Shown: piece by piece, positions 8,436-19,170 of the stretch | Numbering within the stretch: the first letter of the stretch is position 1 | Layout: each line of letters opens with the position of its first letter | Assembly (NCBI GenBank): GCA_900323505.1 | Contig: OOIN01000002.1 | Span: 1,240,001 to 1,304,000, forward strand | Origin: Ustilago trichophora | Lineage: Eukaryota; Basidiomycota; Ustilaginomycetes; Ustilaginales; Ustilaginaceae | Reading direction: 5' to 3' | DNA: 64,000 bases | Translations under genes and position numbers: made by a program | The notes under the pieces: model-generated | The model's database searches: none | What the model was told of the DNA's origin: nothing | The model's input: the letters and a program-made list of their open reading frames with translations, nothing else

Positions 8436-11300
8436 ATGTCCGATACAGCAGATTCGAGCAGACAAGACACGTCATCCGGGGCAGTTCCGGCTTGGAACGA
8501 TCAATCCGAGACTCAAGAGCATGAGGGCTCTTTGCATGCCAACTCGCTGCTGAATGAGGCAGGTGCCGGTGATATGGGGGGTAGCCAAGTCCAAGGTGCC
8601 GATGCGCACGCGAACCCGGATGGCACCATCGCTATCAGAGGACATGGAGAGAGCAGTCCAGCGCAGAGACTTTCAGAATCTTCGCCGTCGTCCAATGGAG
8701 CAACAGCAGCCACCAGCGCACGCGATCTTACTGACTACACCGCACAGCAGCCTTCCCCGTTCGCGGTCGACATCGCCAGCAGCAACGGAAATCACGGAAC
8801 TGCCACCAGCAGTGTGGCCGATGAATCTGCATATCGATCGCCAACCGCGCCGCCCTCTGCGTCCGCATCTCCCAGCAAGAGCGGTGCCACCATCTTGATG
8901 GCATCCCGAAAGCAAAACAGCGCCTGCGATGCGTGTCGAAGCCGCAAGGTGCGCTGCAACAGAGATCCCGGCGAGGCCAAATGCAACCACTGCAAGGCCA
9001 AGAACATCGATTGCACCACGCTCTACGTTCAATGGGCCACCTCGTCGTCCAAGCGTCCCACCAAGCGTGCCCGAACCTCGTTGCAAGTACCCGTAGACGA
9101 GAAGAAGGCGGCGCCCAAACCACCAGAGATCATTGACGCGGCGGTGCAGGCCCAGGATCGTGTGCTCAACGCGCTCTTCCAACGAGATACCGACTATGCA
9201 CCCAGCGACAATCGTGTCTATGTCTACCAAAATCTTCCGTGCAATGCACCGCTAACAGCGAGCGGATACACTACACGCAACATCCTTCCAGCTGCCTACC
9301 TTCCGGGACCAAAACCAGCAGCGACCACCAGCGCAGAGTTGCATCTGTTGGATCGACAGCGAAGGGAGGACTTTGTCAATGATCTGGTAGAGACCTACTT
9401 TTCGGTGGTACATGCCAGGCTCCCACTGCTCAACCCTCAGACCTTCCGCAAGCGCTACTATGAGCGCAGTGAAGAGCTGGGAGGACCGCCGTCGGACATC
9501 ATCCTTGCCATTGTGATTGCATGGGGTGCCAAATTCAGCGAAAATCCGCTGATTGCGCAAGATCGTAACGAGAGCGCGGTAGAACTGCAGAAAGCTTATG
9601 CACAGGCTCAGACAGCACTCATCAAAGGCGAGACCGAAAAGGCGGATCAGATCACCGGCATCAAGGGCGGTATCGAGCAGCCCATCTTGACAGTATCCGA
9701 GGAACTCCGGGAACAGGGTCGAAATAGGATCGCAGATCACCTGACATGGCGGGCTCAGGATATTATGGACCGCCTTCGCGTTGCCAGGGTGGCCACATTA
9801 GAGAATGCACAGGCCTGCTTTTTGATGGAGCCCATGCTGTTGCATCCTTCCGTCTATTTCAATGGCAATCCCAACATCTCTGGAACACCGGTTCCAGCCA
9901 AGCACCGAAGCTTGCTGGCATACACCAATGGACACTGGTACGTCATTGCGATCAAGCACATGCTTGACTTGGGCATCCACTGCAAGGAAAAAGTCATGAC
10001 AATCAAGGATCCTGCCTTGCGAGGCGAGACGCTGTTTGCATGGTGGCTCGCCTGCATGGCCGACTCGGCCTCGTCGCTCTTCTTCCAACGCCGCTGTCTC
10101 ATCTCTGCTGACGACTACAACAGCGATCCTCCGGCAGGTGACGCAGACAACAAAAAGGAAGCGCCACATCCTCTTGGCAGTTTGGATTCGTACCTAGCTT
10201 TCTTCGGTTCCGCGCACGACGCGGTCACGTTCCAACGCAAGCTGGCCGCCATGTACTTTGCGCCGCGCAGCCACATTGAAGGTGTTCGCCTCAACAAGGT
10301 GGCCGACATTATGGAGATGCTCCAGAAGTGGCGAGTGGATCACCTTGAGAAGGTAGGTGTTCCACTCCCACACTGGCCTCCTCATTGGGACTACATTGCC
10401 GCCGTGAGTGCGTGTACTAGCGACATCAACTATCACGCCAATTGGATCGTGCTGTGGCGACTCGTCGACGAGATGGGCATCTACGGCACTGATCGATCGC
10501 AGGCGACCTCACCCATCCATCAGGATCGGCTTAAGCGACGGGTGGACCAAGAAGCCGCACCGCGTGGTGAAGTTCCCGATGCAGACCGCGTTCAGGTGGT
10601 GTTGGCAACCATCCAAGAAGAGGCACTTAACAGTGCCCTTCGAATTGCGGGTCTCACCGAAATTCTTCGAAGCAACCAGTATCTGCGACTGGACCCTTGC
10701 AACTCGCTACAGAGTCTCGAACAGGCTGCGCACATGTTGATCCGATTCCAGCGAAGCGAAGTCGACATTATCGTGGCAGGATTCCGCCAGTACGGCCTGT
10801 CATACGAGGACTGCTTTGACAAGGCCGATCTCATGGAAGATCTGGCTGCCGCTTACAACGAACGTGCACGTACCGATGCCAGCTTTATCCCCGGGTCTGC
10901 GCTCGGTCTGGCGCTGGAACGCGATGCGAACAATGCTGAGCATAATGGCATTCCAGAGCTCGCCATTGCAGCTGCGGCTCTGTCGAACGCTGCTGCTTCA
11001 GCCAATGGCGGGGCTGCCAGCCAATACGACTTTGCAGCTCAGACAACACAGCCTCAACCATCTTCGAGCGTGAACCAGGACGTGACGACCGATGCCAAGG
11101 ATCCGTCCAACACAGCCAGTTTCGACAGCATGTTTACTACGGCGGGTGATGCGAATGGACCACATGGCAGCACGTTGCATGACGACGAAGCGCGTAGTGA
11201 CGTTGCCGTTGTGGGACAGGCGATCTACAGTGATCCTAGGGACTCTTCGACACATGCAGGATTCCATCCGGATGGCGTGACAGAAACTACCACAGACTGA
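8436..11300 (+). CDS. Zn2Cys6 (Gal4-type) fungal transcription factor
   Basis: The frame stays open upstream to 8346, but the first ATG in it is at 8436, giving 954 residues. A disordered Ser-rich N-terminus precedes the binuclear zinc cluster at about residues 164-194, with spacing C-x2-C-x6-C-x8-C-x2-C-x6-C (starting CDACRSRKVRC). A basic segment follows (KRPTKRAR). The middle region, from about residue 310 (VETYFSVVHARLPLLNP) to about 690, matches the fungal-specific transcription factor domain in layout, including the WYVIAIKHMLDLGIH and ETLFAWWLACMADSASSL segments. The C-terminus is Ala/Asn-rich. Such factors act in the nucleus as dimers on CGG-type half-sites and often control carbon or nitrogen metabolism. 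The target pathway cannot be inferred here. A 5' leader intron with another start remains possible. Confidence 0.85.
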   Translation: MSDTADSSRQDTSSGAVPAWNDQSETQEHEGSLHANSLLNEAGAGDMGGSQVQGADAHANPDGTIAIRGHGESSPAQRLSESSPSSNGATAATSARDLTDYTAQQPSPFAVDIASSNGNHGTATSSVADESAYRSPTAPPSASASPSKSGATILMASRKQNSACDACRSRKVRCNRDPGEAKCNHCKAKNIDCTTLYVQWATSSSKRPTKRARTSLQVPVDEKKAAPKPPEIIDAAVQAQDRVLNALFQRDTDYAPSDNRVYVYQNLPCNAPLTASGYTTRNILPAAYLPGPKPAATTSAELHLLDRQRREDFVNDLVETYFSVVHARLPLLNPQTFRKRYYERSEELGGPPSDIILAIVIAWGAKFSENPLIAQDRNESAVELQKAYAQAQTALIKGETEKADQITGIKGGIEQPILTVSEELREQGRNRIADHLTWRAQDIMDRLRVARVATLENAQACFLMEPMLLHPSVYFNGNPNISGTPVPAKHRSLLAYTNGHWYVIAIKHMLDLGIHCKEKVMTIKDPALRGETLFAWWLACMADSASSLFFQRRCLISADDYNSDPPAGDADNKKEAPHPLGSLDSYLAFFGSAHDAVTFQRKLAAMYFAPRSHIEGVRLNKVADIMEMLQKWRVDHLEKVGVPLPHWPPHWDYIAAVSACTSDINYHANWIVLWRLVDEMGIYGTDRSQATSPIHQDRLKRRVDQEAAPRGEVPDADRVQVVLATIQEEALNSALRIAGLTEILRSNQYLRLDPCNSLQSLEQAAHMLIRFQRSEVDIIVAGFRQYGLSYEDCFDKADLMEDLAAAYNERARTDASFIPGSALGLALERDANNAEHNGIPELAIAAAALSNAAASANGGAASQYDFAAQTTQPQPSSSVNQDVTTDAKDPSNTASFDSMFTTAGDANGPHGSTLHDDEARSDVAVVGQAIYSDPRDSSTHAGFHPDGVTETTTD

Positions 11301-11673
11301 AAGGGCGGCAATCCCCCGTCACGACTCGATACCTTCTTCCCGTTATAATGGCTTTGATACCGCTCCATGCTCAGAAACAATCTTAACGAAATCAACTACA
11401 GATCCACATACAACTTCGACTGCCGCTTGCAATGCATTGTGCCGCTACACAGACTTGCACATGAACTACTGATGATGGAGATCGTTCTAAAAAAAAAAAA
11501 AGAGGTTGAGAGAGGAAGGGTAAATTTTGGCATTGATAGTCAAACAATATGGAGGAGAAAAGGCGTGTAAGGGTTCAATTGGGTACCTGTTGACAGCATC
11601 TGAACAGTATTACTGCTGGCATGCTGTACTGCACGAGATTCCGTCATAGTGTGTTGTCCGAGCAAAAACCAAA
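11301..11673. other. convergent intergenic spacer
   Basis: This is the tail-to-tail gap between the Zn2Cys6 factor (plus) and malate dehydrogenase (minus). It has an A11-12 tract near 11490. No gene is seen. Confidence 0.5.
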
Positions 11674-12705
11674 TCAAGGGTTGGCGGCGACCCACTCGAC
11701 ACCCTTCTTGATGTTCTTGGCGAGCTCGGGGACGGCGGCCTCGAGAAGCTTCTCCTCCTCGGCGGTGACCTTGCCGACGGGGTGGATCTCCTCGACACCG
11801 TTCTTGCCGAGAGTGACGGGGGTGGCGAAGAAGGTGGCGCCCTGGTCCTTGTAGAGGGGCGACTCAACGTAGGCGCACTCCTTGATGCCCTTCTCGCCGT
11901 TGAGGGCCTTGAGGAGGGAGTCGGAGAAGACGGCGGCGGCGTAAGCCATGGAGAGGGTGGCGGAACCGGCACCATCCTTGGCCTTGACGACCTCGTCACC
12001 ACCGAACTGGATGCGGTGAACAAGCTTCTCGTACTGCTCGCCCTTGGCGACGGCGTCACCGCCGTTGGCCTGGGAGAGGAGGGGGACAATGGTGACACCA
12101 GAGTGACCACCGACGACGGGGACGATGGTGTCAGCGGGCTTCTTGCCCGAGATACCGGAGAGGAAGGTGGAAGCACGGGTGACGTCGAGGGTGGTGACAC
12201 CGTAGAGCTTCTTGGGGTCGTAGACACCGGCCTTCTTGAAGACCTCGGCAACGATGGGGACGGTCGAGTTGACGGGGTTGGAGATGATCAAGAGGTGGGC
12301 GTTGGGGGCGACCTCGGCGGCCTTCTTGGCGAGGTCACGGACGATGGAGGCGTTGGTGTTGAAAAGGTCGTCACGGGTCATGCCGGGCTTACGGGGGACA
12401 CCGGCGGGGATGACGATGACCTCGACATCCTTGAGGGCCTCACCAAGCTGGTCAGCCTGGTAACCGGTGGTGGTGGAGGGGGTGTTGACGTGCGAGATGT
12501 CGGCAGCAACACCGGGGGCGAGACGAACATCGTACAGACGGAGGTCGGTGACGAGAGGGTTCTGCTTGAGCAAAAGCGAGAGGGGCTGTCCAATACCGCC
12601 CGAAGCACCGAGAACGGCAACGGCACGGTTGTTAGCGGCCGAGGAGGAGAAGGAGCGGACGGATGCCTGGGGCAGAGCCGATCGGAGAGCCTGACGAGCG
12701 AACAT
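11674..12705 (-). CDS. MDH1: malate dehydrogenase, mitochondrial
   Basis: It interconverts malate and oxaloacetate with NAD in the matrix (TCA cycle). The ATG at 12705 gives 343 residues, the usual mitochondrial length; the frame extends to an earlier ATG at 12816, but the chosen start begins a typical presequence ([20 protein letters not shown], Arg/Ser/Ala-rich, no acidic residues). Visible family features are the NAD-binding GASGGIGQ (33-40), substrate arginines in VPRKPGMTR (Arg105, Arg111), the Asp-Arg pair in TTLDVTRA (Asp174, Arg177) and the catalytic His in VVGGHSG (His201). Codon use is strongly biased to C-ending codons, as expected for a highly expressed gene, and this leaves a long spurious frame on the opposite strand. 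It is divergent from the eL8 gene. Confidence 0.96.
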   Translation of the reverse strand: MFARQALRSALPQASVRSFSSSAANNRAVAVLGASGGIGQPLSLLLKQNPLVTDLRLYDVRLAPGVAADISHVNTPSTTTGYQADQLGEALKDVEVIVIPAGVPRKPGMTRDDLFNTNASIVRDLAKKAAEVAPNAHLLIISNPVNSTVPIVAEVFKKAGVYDPKKLYGVTTLDVTRASTFLSGISGKKPADTIVPVVGGHSGVTIVPLLSQANGGDAVAKGEQYEKLVHRIQFGGDEVVKAKDGAGSATLSMAYAAAVFSDSLLKALNGEKGIKECAYVESPLYKDQGATFFATPVTLGKNGVEEIHPVGKVTAEEEKLLEAAVPELAKNIKKGVEWVAANP

Positions 12706-14156
12706 GTTGAAATAGAGGTGGGAGAGGGGGTCGATATCAACAGGTGGTGATGATGAGATGGAGGAAGAGAAGTGGAGCAAGAGGCGTTTGGTGATGGCGA
12801 CCAAAAAGTCCGGCAAAAGCTTGACCGAGGCAGAGTCACAGAGAGAGACAGACAGAGATCACGAAATTGATTGTGTGCTCAACGGGGCCAGTCGGAGGAT
12901 CTCTCCTCTCTCGCTCTCTCTCGCTCTCTCTCCCTCTCCTCAAGCAAAAGCGTGCTTTGACTTTCTTCGCTCGTCCGCCGCTTTCACCCAGTCACCGAAA
13001 TCGAAGCGAATGAGGTGGAGTTGCGTGGGCGCCAGGCACTTCAGCCCTGTTTCTGGCTGTGTTTCTTCTTGTTCTTCTTTCGCGGCGAGAAAAAAAAAAA
13101 GAAGAAAAATAAAAAAAAAGCTGGTTAAAATCAGTGTGCTTGCCCCAAGCGCGCATTTCGCTAGTGTGTGCCCTGGCGACGGAAAGATCAGGAAGAAGAC
13201 CTACCAAACATCTCTGTACATCGATCCTTGTGAGCCCTGCACCACGCAACACAGTTCACGACCCTGAGATCGATTTTTGAATGTTGGGTCAACAGCTCAC
13301 CACACTCTCTTCTTGCTCGTTTCGCACGTAATCATGCCAGAATCTTTCTTCTCACTCCATTACACCTTATTTAGCGCGTATCGCTCCAACACAAATCCAG
13401 CGAGCAGATTCCCCATGATGGCTCATGCTTGAGATTGGACGTGAGCAGAACAAGAGTTATCAGATCGTGCAGCACCCGATCCCAGAACAAACTCGATTCA
13501 ACTTGACGAGATTGATGTCTTCGAAATGTCTGTCAGAGCATCATCCTGTTTCACACGCCATCGTACAAAGCCAGTCCCCGCTAAGATCCTATTCTTTCCG
13601 ATAGTGACCGCCCTCGCCATTACGTTGACATCCACCTTTCATGCTTTGAGCCAAGATGGAGCAAATTATAAGCATTCTTTGCATAGTGTCGACATCGACT
13701 GAAACACTTGATCATGTGCAAGCTTGTCGTAAGGCCAAGCGGCTCTCCACGGTCAGGCTGGCAGGAGGCAACGAGCATCTCGCAAATCTCGAGACCGGGC
13801 CGCTTCTCCGGATCGGCTTTCTCTGTAGATGCCAATGGCTTTTACTATCGGTGATAAAGGCAACCGATTTGGTGCAGGCTTTTTGGGAGTTTGTTAGATC
13901 AGGTTCAGATACAATCACGTGGTTCAGCTCAAGTTCGGCCGAGGTAATTTGCGCTTTTCTTGCGCGCACCCAGCAAAATTACTCAGCTCTTCACGACTCC
14001 GAATTTTGGCCTCCAAATCCTCGGTGCTGAGTTCAACTTCAAGTGACAAATCCAAAACGAGGCAGGCAGACAGAGTTCTTGTAAGGCAACGGCCCAGCTT
14101 TACTCCTACTAGTTCACCATCATCATCCCTCCTCAAGACCGTTGATATCATTCAAA
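12706..14156. other. divergent promoter region between malate dehydrogenase and eL8
   Basis: About 1.45 kb lies between two highly expressed genes facing away from each other. It contains a CT-rich stretch (about 12896-12945) close to the malate dehydrogenase start and A-rich tracts near 13090-13125. No gene is seen. Confidence 0.55.
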
Positions 14157-15732
14157 ATGGTACGCATCCCAACACATCGCCCGACATGACGCCATTGACA
14201 ACACTAGCTTCGGAAAGCTTGAGTACATGACGCAGTGCTCTCGACAAAACTACAACCCTCGCCAATAGCGGCACTCGTAACGACAATGTCGCCTTGGCTG
14301 TACTCGACAAAGCGCCCGGTATGATGCATTGCGCAAGGGAAATGACTATGTTCGACAGCAGAATATCGTCGAAAGGAGATGCAGCAGCTTGAGCGAGCTT
14401 GTCAAATGACGCTCAACACGCGCCCTTCCCACACTCTGCTTCGCGACCATTTCGGCTCTTTTTTCCATCGCTTTGCATCGCGGTGTCCCTTGACCGTGGG
14501 ACGGTGGATGACGGATGGATCATGTTCATGGGCAGAACACAATGTCGCCTTGCAGCAGCCCCCCCAAGTCCACCCGACCTTTAGTACATAATGGGGATGA
14601 GGTGACTGGTGCTTGCTCTTGCACTGTTCGACGAAGCTCTGGTCAGCTCTTGTTCTATGCAAGAGGTCAACCTTTGCCTTCGCTCCGAATACTACTCGAG
14701 CCTCCAATCACCTCTGTAGAGCACCGAGTCTGTCTCAATCCCGTTGCCGTTTCAATGTCTGCTTCCCTTTGTGGTCTCAAACATGGCACAGGATACTGAC
14801 TCGTCTCAATGACCCCCGCCTTTTCTGTACGTTTCTTTCAAAACGTCTTTGCCTTTCCCGTGATCTGTTACTTTTCTGATTGTCCTTTTACAGCCCAAGG
14901 CCAAGACCGGATCCGCTAAGAAGCCCGCTGCCGCCCCTTACTCCAAGGGTAAGGCTACCAAGGCCCCCAAGAACCCTCTCTTCGAGAAGCGCCCCCGTAA
15001 CTTCGGTATTGGCCAGGACATCCAGCCTCCTCGTGACCTCAGCCGCTTCGTCAAGTGGCCCGAGTACGTTCGTCTCCAGCGCCAGAAGGTTATCCTTAAC
15101 CAGCGCTTGAAGGTCCCCCCGCGATCGCCCAGTTCGCCAACACTCTTGACAAGAACACCGCCACCAACCTTTTCAAGCTCCTCAACAAGTACCGCCCCGA
15201 GTCCAAGCAGGAGAAGAAGGTCCGTCTCGATGCCGCTGCCAAGGACATCGCCGACGGCAAGAAGGCCGATGCCAAGGCTGACGGCAAGAAGCCCCTCTTC
15301 GTCAAGTACGGTCTCAACCACTGTGTTGCCCTGATCGAGGCAAAGAAGGCTGCCCTTGTTGTCATCGCCGCCGACGTTGACCCCATTGAGCTCGTTGTCT
15401 TCCTCCCCGCCCTCTGCCGCAAGATGGGTGTCCCCTACGTCATTGTCAAGTCCAAGGCTTCCATCGGTGCTCTTGTCCACAAGAAGACCGCCGCTGTTGC
15501 CCTTATCCAGGAGGTCCGATCCGAGGACGAGCGTGAGCTCGCTAACCTCGTCTCGGCCGCCAAGGCCAACTACCTTGACAAGGCCGAGGAGATCCGCCGT
15601 CACTGGGGTGGTGGAAACCTCTCTCAGCGATCGAACCACAAGCTCGCTAAGCGCGCCAGGATCGCCGCTCTCCAGCCCAAGCCTGTCGCTGCTCCCGCTC
15701 CCGTCGCTGCCGCTGCTGAGGACGACGAGTAA
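14157..15732 (+). CDS. RPL8: 60S ribosomal protein eL8 (L7a), with one intron and an apparent -1 frameshift
   Basis: Exon 1 coding sequence is only the ATG (14157-14159), followed directly by a GTACGC donor. The 734-bp intron (14160-14893) ends in a pyrimidine-rich acceptor with a CTGAT branch-like site at about 14876. Exon 2 (14894-15732) begins [10 protein letters not shown]. The protein matches eL8 along its length, with hallmarks [21 protein letters not shown] and EIRRHWGGG; with frame corrected it is about 280 residues. Within the conserved KVPPAI segment the sequence has six C (15115-15120) where seven are needed, so the second half (seen again in frame from GCG ATC at 15121) is read in another frame. 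No plausible intron bridges this. eL8 is essential, so a base-call error or a second intact copy is more likely than loss. The C-terminus is Ala/Pro/Glu/Asp-rich. Confidence 0.93.
14160..14893 (+). other. intron of the eL8 gene, placed right after the start codon
   Basis: Donor GTACGC follows the ATG; acceptor TTTTACAG precedes CCC AAG. Phase 0. It is much longer than the 80-150 bp introns of the other genes in the window. I searched for a box C/D snoRNA and found no convincing C and D box pair. Confidence 0.85.
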
Positions 15733-18700
15733 ATGTATTGCACATCTGCTCTTCCTTCTCTGCATTGTAGCTTCACTATGCCGGGCGTCAGCCCTTCAAA
15801 AGTTGGTCCATAGGGATTCTCAACGATCAACACCCCCTTTTTCTTCTTGGTCGATGTCATGTTCGCTCCTTCGTATTTAGTGAATGGATCGTGATACCGT
15901 ACCAACTTTTTGCTTTGCATCTGAGTCGATCGGATGTGCCGTGTACCGTTCGATCGCTCGATGCTTGTGACTCTTTTGGTGCTGCCCAGCTGGCACTTTG
16001 TACAATACCCTCCGAATCTTTCTGATTTGTGATCTCTCGCCGATACCTCGCCCGTGTGATCGCCTGTAGCATTCTGAGATTGTGACGATGCAAAGAGTGA
16101 ACTGAGCTTCTTTCGGCGAGGTGGAGCGCTGAGATATCTGAAGGGATGAGAGAGCCACGATGTGTTCTAACGCCGATCGGCCATACCGATAAGAAAGGCA
16201 AAGTGATGGAACTCATCGGGGTTGTGCCAGCTAGAAAAAGTGGCGTGACGCACAGACCGCTTTCACACGAAGCTGTTGAAATATGTTCAAGTCGGACATT
16301 CCGGCCACCCATTCCTCACAACACGTTTCACTTTCCAATTGTCCTTGTCATTATGGCGCAGCTATACATTCATAAGGCCTGTCAGGAGCATAGTCTAGCT
16401 GCGAATCTGCTACCTGCTAGTCATACCGGCCAATTGTGCTACCTTAAGACCGACGGCGCCGTGATGAAGATGGGGGCGGGGTGGAAAAAAAAAAGAATGG
16501 TGGAAACACCTCCACATTTTGCTCACATCCACGCGAGGCTTAACGCCTTCTTTTTCTCTCGCCCTTGAAAGTGACAGGGATCAAAAAAGAATAAATTATA
16601 AATAAATAAACAAATAAATCTCGATCCAGAGAAGAAGAACGAGACTTTAGGATGTCTCACCCGATACTGCTGGACCCTTGATGAGAGAATTGTCGAGCCG
16701 ATCCGTCATTCATAGTCCCTTGAAAGGTCTCTGTGCAGCATAGGGAGATAGCGTCATGAAGATCAACGGGAGCCAAACATGCCTCGGTCTTCGATAGCTG
16801 CGGCGGATTGGATTTTTCTTTTCCCGCTTTGACCCTGGAAAAACACAAAAGCGACGCATGAGATCCGCACGGCACACGCCCTCGGATAAAAATAGCAGGA
16901 AGAAAACAGCGAGAAGCGTCTAACGACAAAGGAGTGGCGTCGACATGTCGAAACGAGACGATTCCCAGCAAGGGTCCAAGCGAGCCAAGAAAAGCAAGAG
17001 CTGCGGAAGATCGGCCCATCCTGCTTGCTACCCACAATGGGAAACATGGTTACGACGGGTACTTCAAAGCGAGCTGTGTGCGCGTTTTCGACGAGGGGCT
17101 CGTGGATGCGTGCGACAACGTTAGTCTAGCTCCGATCTTCGTTTTGCGAAAACGTGCTTGTAGGTGTGTGCGTCGTTGCACAAAATGTCTATCTCTTCGA
17201 GGCTGATGAACGGGATCAGACGCCGAGGGTCGTCTCTCTTTCCGCTCCATATAGCCTTCTTGTGCAAGTTGCAGAGTATCACTGTGCAACTCGGCAGAAG
17301 CCCACAATGCTGGAAAACCTGCGTCGGGTTGATTCCGATGGGATGGATGGTGCATGTGCACAGAGCACAGATAGCGATTCTCGATACTGTGAACATGGGT
17401 CGAGTGAAATGGGAGTCATACGACTGCTGTTGCTGCAACAGGAGTGTGGGTCGTCACTGAAACTGTTAGACCTGTATTCTCCAGGAGTCGTGCTGGTCTT
17501 TCGGATAGACCGCCTTCCTATCTTTCTCGTGGTGACACAGCCCTCCACGTTGAGAAATCTGCTGTCTGTCCAATTTGCTTCGGATGTCTCGCGAGCTCGA
17601 TGCTTTGCTACGGTACTCGACCTTGTCCTCCCTTCGAATCCTGGCCTTGGGTTCTGATAGACAATGGCTGAGCAGGCCTTGTGACACGTCGTACATCTCC
17701 ATAGATCACTCCCGATCGGATTGCTCATCAAGCTTCGCTTCGCTTACAGTTGTCGGCAAAGGTCCGTATGCTGAGAAATTGCAAGCCTGTACGACTGTCT
17801 ACTAGCAAGCTTGATCGGCGCCAATTTGGCTCTGATGCTCATAACCTTGCTTTGCATCCTCTTTCCTGTGCGATTGGCTGTCCTCCCTTTGATCACTTTT
17901 CTTTTAGGCTTTCATGGGATGCTTTTGATAAGTGAAAGAACCTTTTCGCGCAAGCCCTGCGCACAATAGGAGGACGGCCTTCAGCCGAAGAGCAAATGAG
18001 AAAAAGTTGCTGGCCCAACAGCAGCCGTACAATGATTTTCAATTGCAGGTCAGGGAAGCTCTTTCGTTGGTCAAATTAGAGAAAGCGCTGAGAGGAAGGA
18101 TTTTTTTTCTTCTTTTTGCCTTGCATTTTCACTCTTCTTTTCTGACCCTTTTTTTTTGACATTTTATTTTATTCATTTTTTATTTTTTTAGCCTCAGTCC
18201 TCACTTTTGACTGGTCTGGTGTTGCAATTTTCTATGTCGCCTTCTCGAGTCCGCTCCAGAGAGAAATAGCAGTCTGGCAAGTGCGCCCGTTGCTTGTCCG
18301 CTTCCTGATCCTCAGCTGCTTCTGATATTTGACCAACCTCGCTTCCTCATTTCCTCCCTCCCCTTTCTACTCTTCATCGCCTTCCTCTTAGGCGCTTGCT
18401 CAACATTCCACCTTTAAACTTGCCTTTGGTATCCACGGTCCATCTTGTATTTGCGGGCGACAGAAGGCAGCGGTCAAACTCGCTCTCTGGCTTCCACAGT
18501 CTGGCGAGTTGCACTGAGGCACTTGCACTATCAATCCGCTGCGCTTGTCCAAATCAAAGCCTGACCTCGTCCACATTTCTGACCTTCCAACCTGGTAAGG
18601 TGTAGCAATAAGCCTCCGCAAAGCTGGGCTAGCGAACCGAGAAGCATCGATTCCACCCGCAACGGCAGAGTTCGCAGCACTACCTTGATTTCGTTAGCTT

Positions 18701-19170
18701 CGTCCCACCGCCGGCCAAGCGTGAGGCGGCCCGATACTTCCCGCGATATAGTCATCCCCAAGCCTGACTCTGGGCTTCGACTCCATATTCCGCCCCCTCA
18801 AGGCTTCGTTCGCCAGCTCTCAACTCACGAACCATCACGAACCTTACGACCTCCGCCTGAATCGTTGACGACAGCCTTTGTCAGTGCTCCCATCTTCAAG
18901 CCGCGACGCCGTGGTGCTTTCCGAGACACAACCATCGTCATTCATCTGCGTCCTTCCTCTCATGCCAGATCGCAAGCTCGCATAAGCACGCCGTTCCCTC
19001 AATTATCTATTCAAACGACGGCCACGCCGCTTGGCCTGCTTGAACCAGCGACCTTCACAGGCCGCGCTATCGGGGTTTTGCCCAGCTCCTGACCTCGCAG
19101 CAGGTCCCGAATCGCCCGACATATCGGCGTCTATATCGCTACACTGTCACTTTGGCTGGACGACAGGACC
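15733..19170. other. gene-poor region of about 3.4 kb
   Basis: Only short, unconserved frames are present on both strands, none with a recognisable domain. The part from about 18060 to 19170 is T-rich and then C/T-rich, and probably holds the promoter and long leader of the CENP-B-type gene. A short A/T patch (about 16585-16620, repeated AAATAAAT) lies in the middle. A non-coding RNA or a small multi-exon gene cannot be excluded. Confidence 0.45.

Noticed and set aside
11782..12750. A 322-residue open frame on the plus strand, Gly/Asp/Val-rich
   Set aside because: It lies exactly opposite malate dehydrogenase; strong C-ending codon bias in the true gene removes stops from the opposite strand. 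Composition is unlike a protein.
12705..12816. Longer N-terminus of malate dehydrogenase from the ATG at 12816
   Set aside because: It would place 37 residues, including acidic ones, before a complete presequence; the ATG at 12705 gives the normal length.
14160..14893. A snoRNA in the eL8 intron
   Set aside because: RTGATGA-like and CTGA-like motifs are present only as weak, unpaired matches; no terminal stem found.
14938..15765. A 275-residue open frame on the minus strand opposite eL8
   Set aside because: Same cause: a shadow of a highly biased gene, with low-complexity Leu/Gly/Asp composition.
17154..17657. A 167-residue frame in the gene-poor region
   Set aside because: No domain, no codon bias like the neighbouring genes, and overlapping frames on the other strand are equally long.
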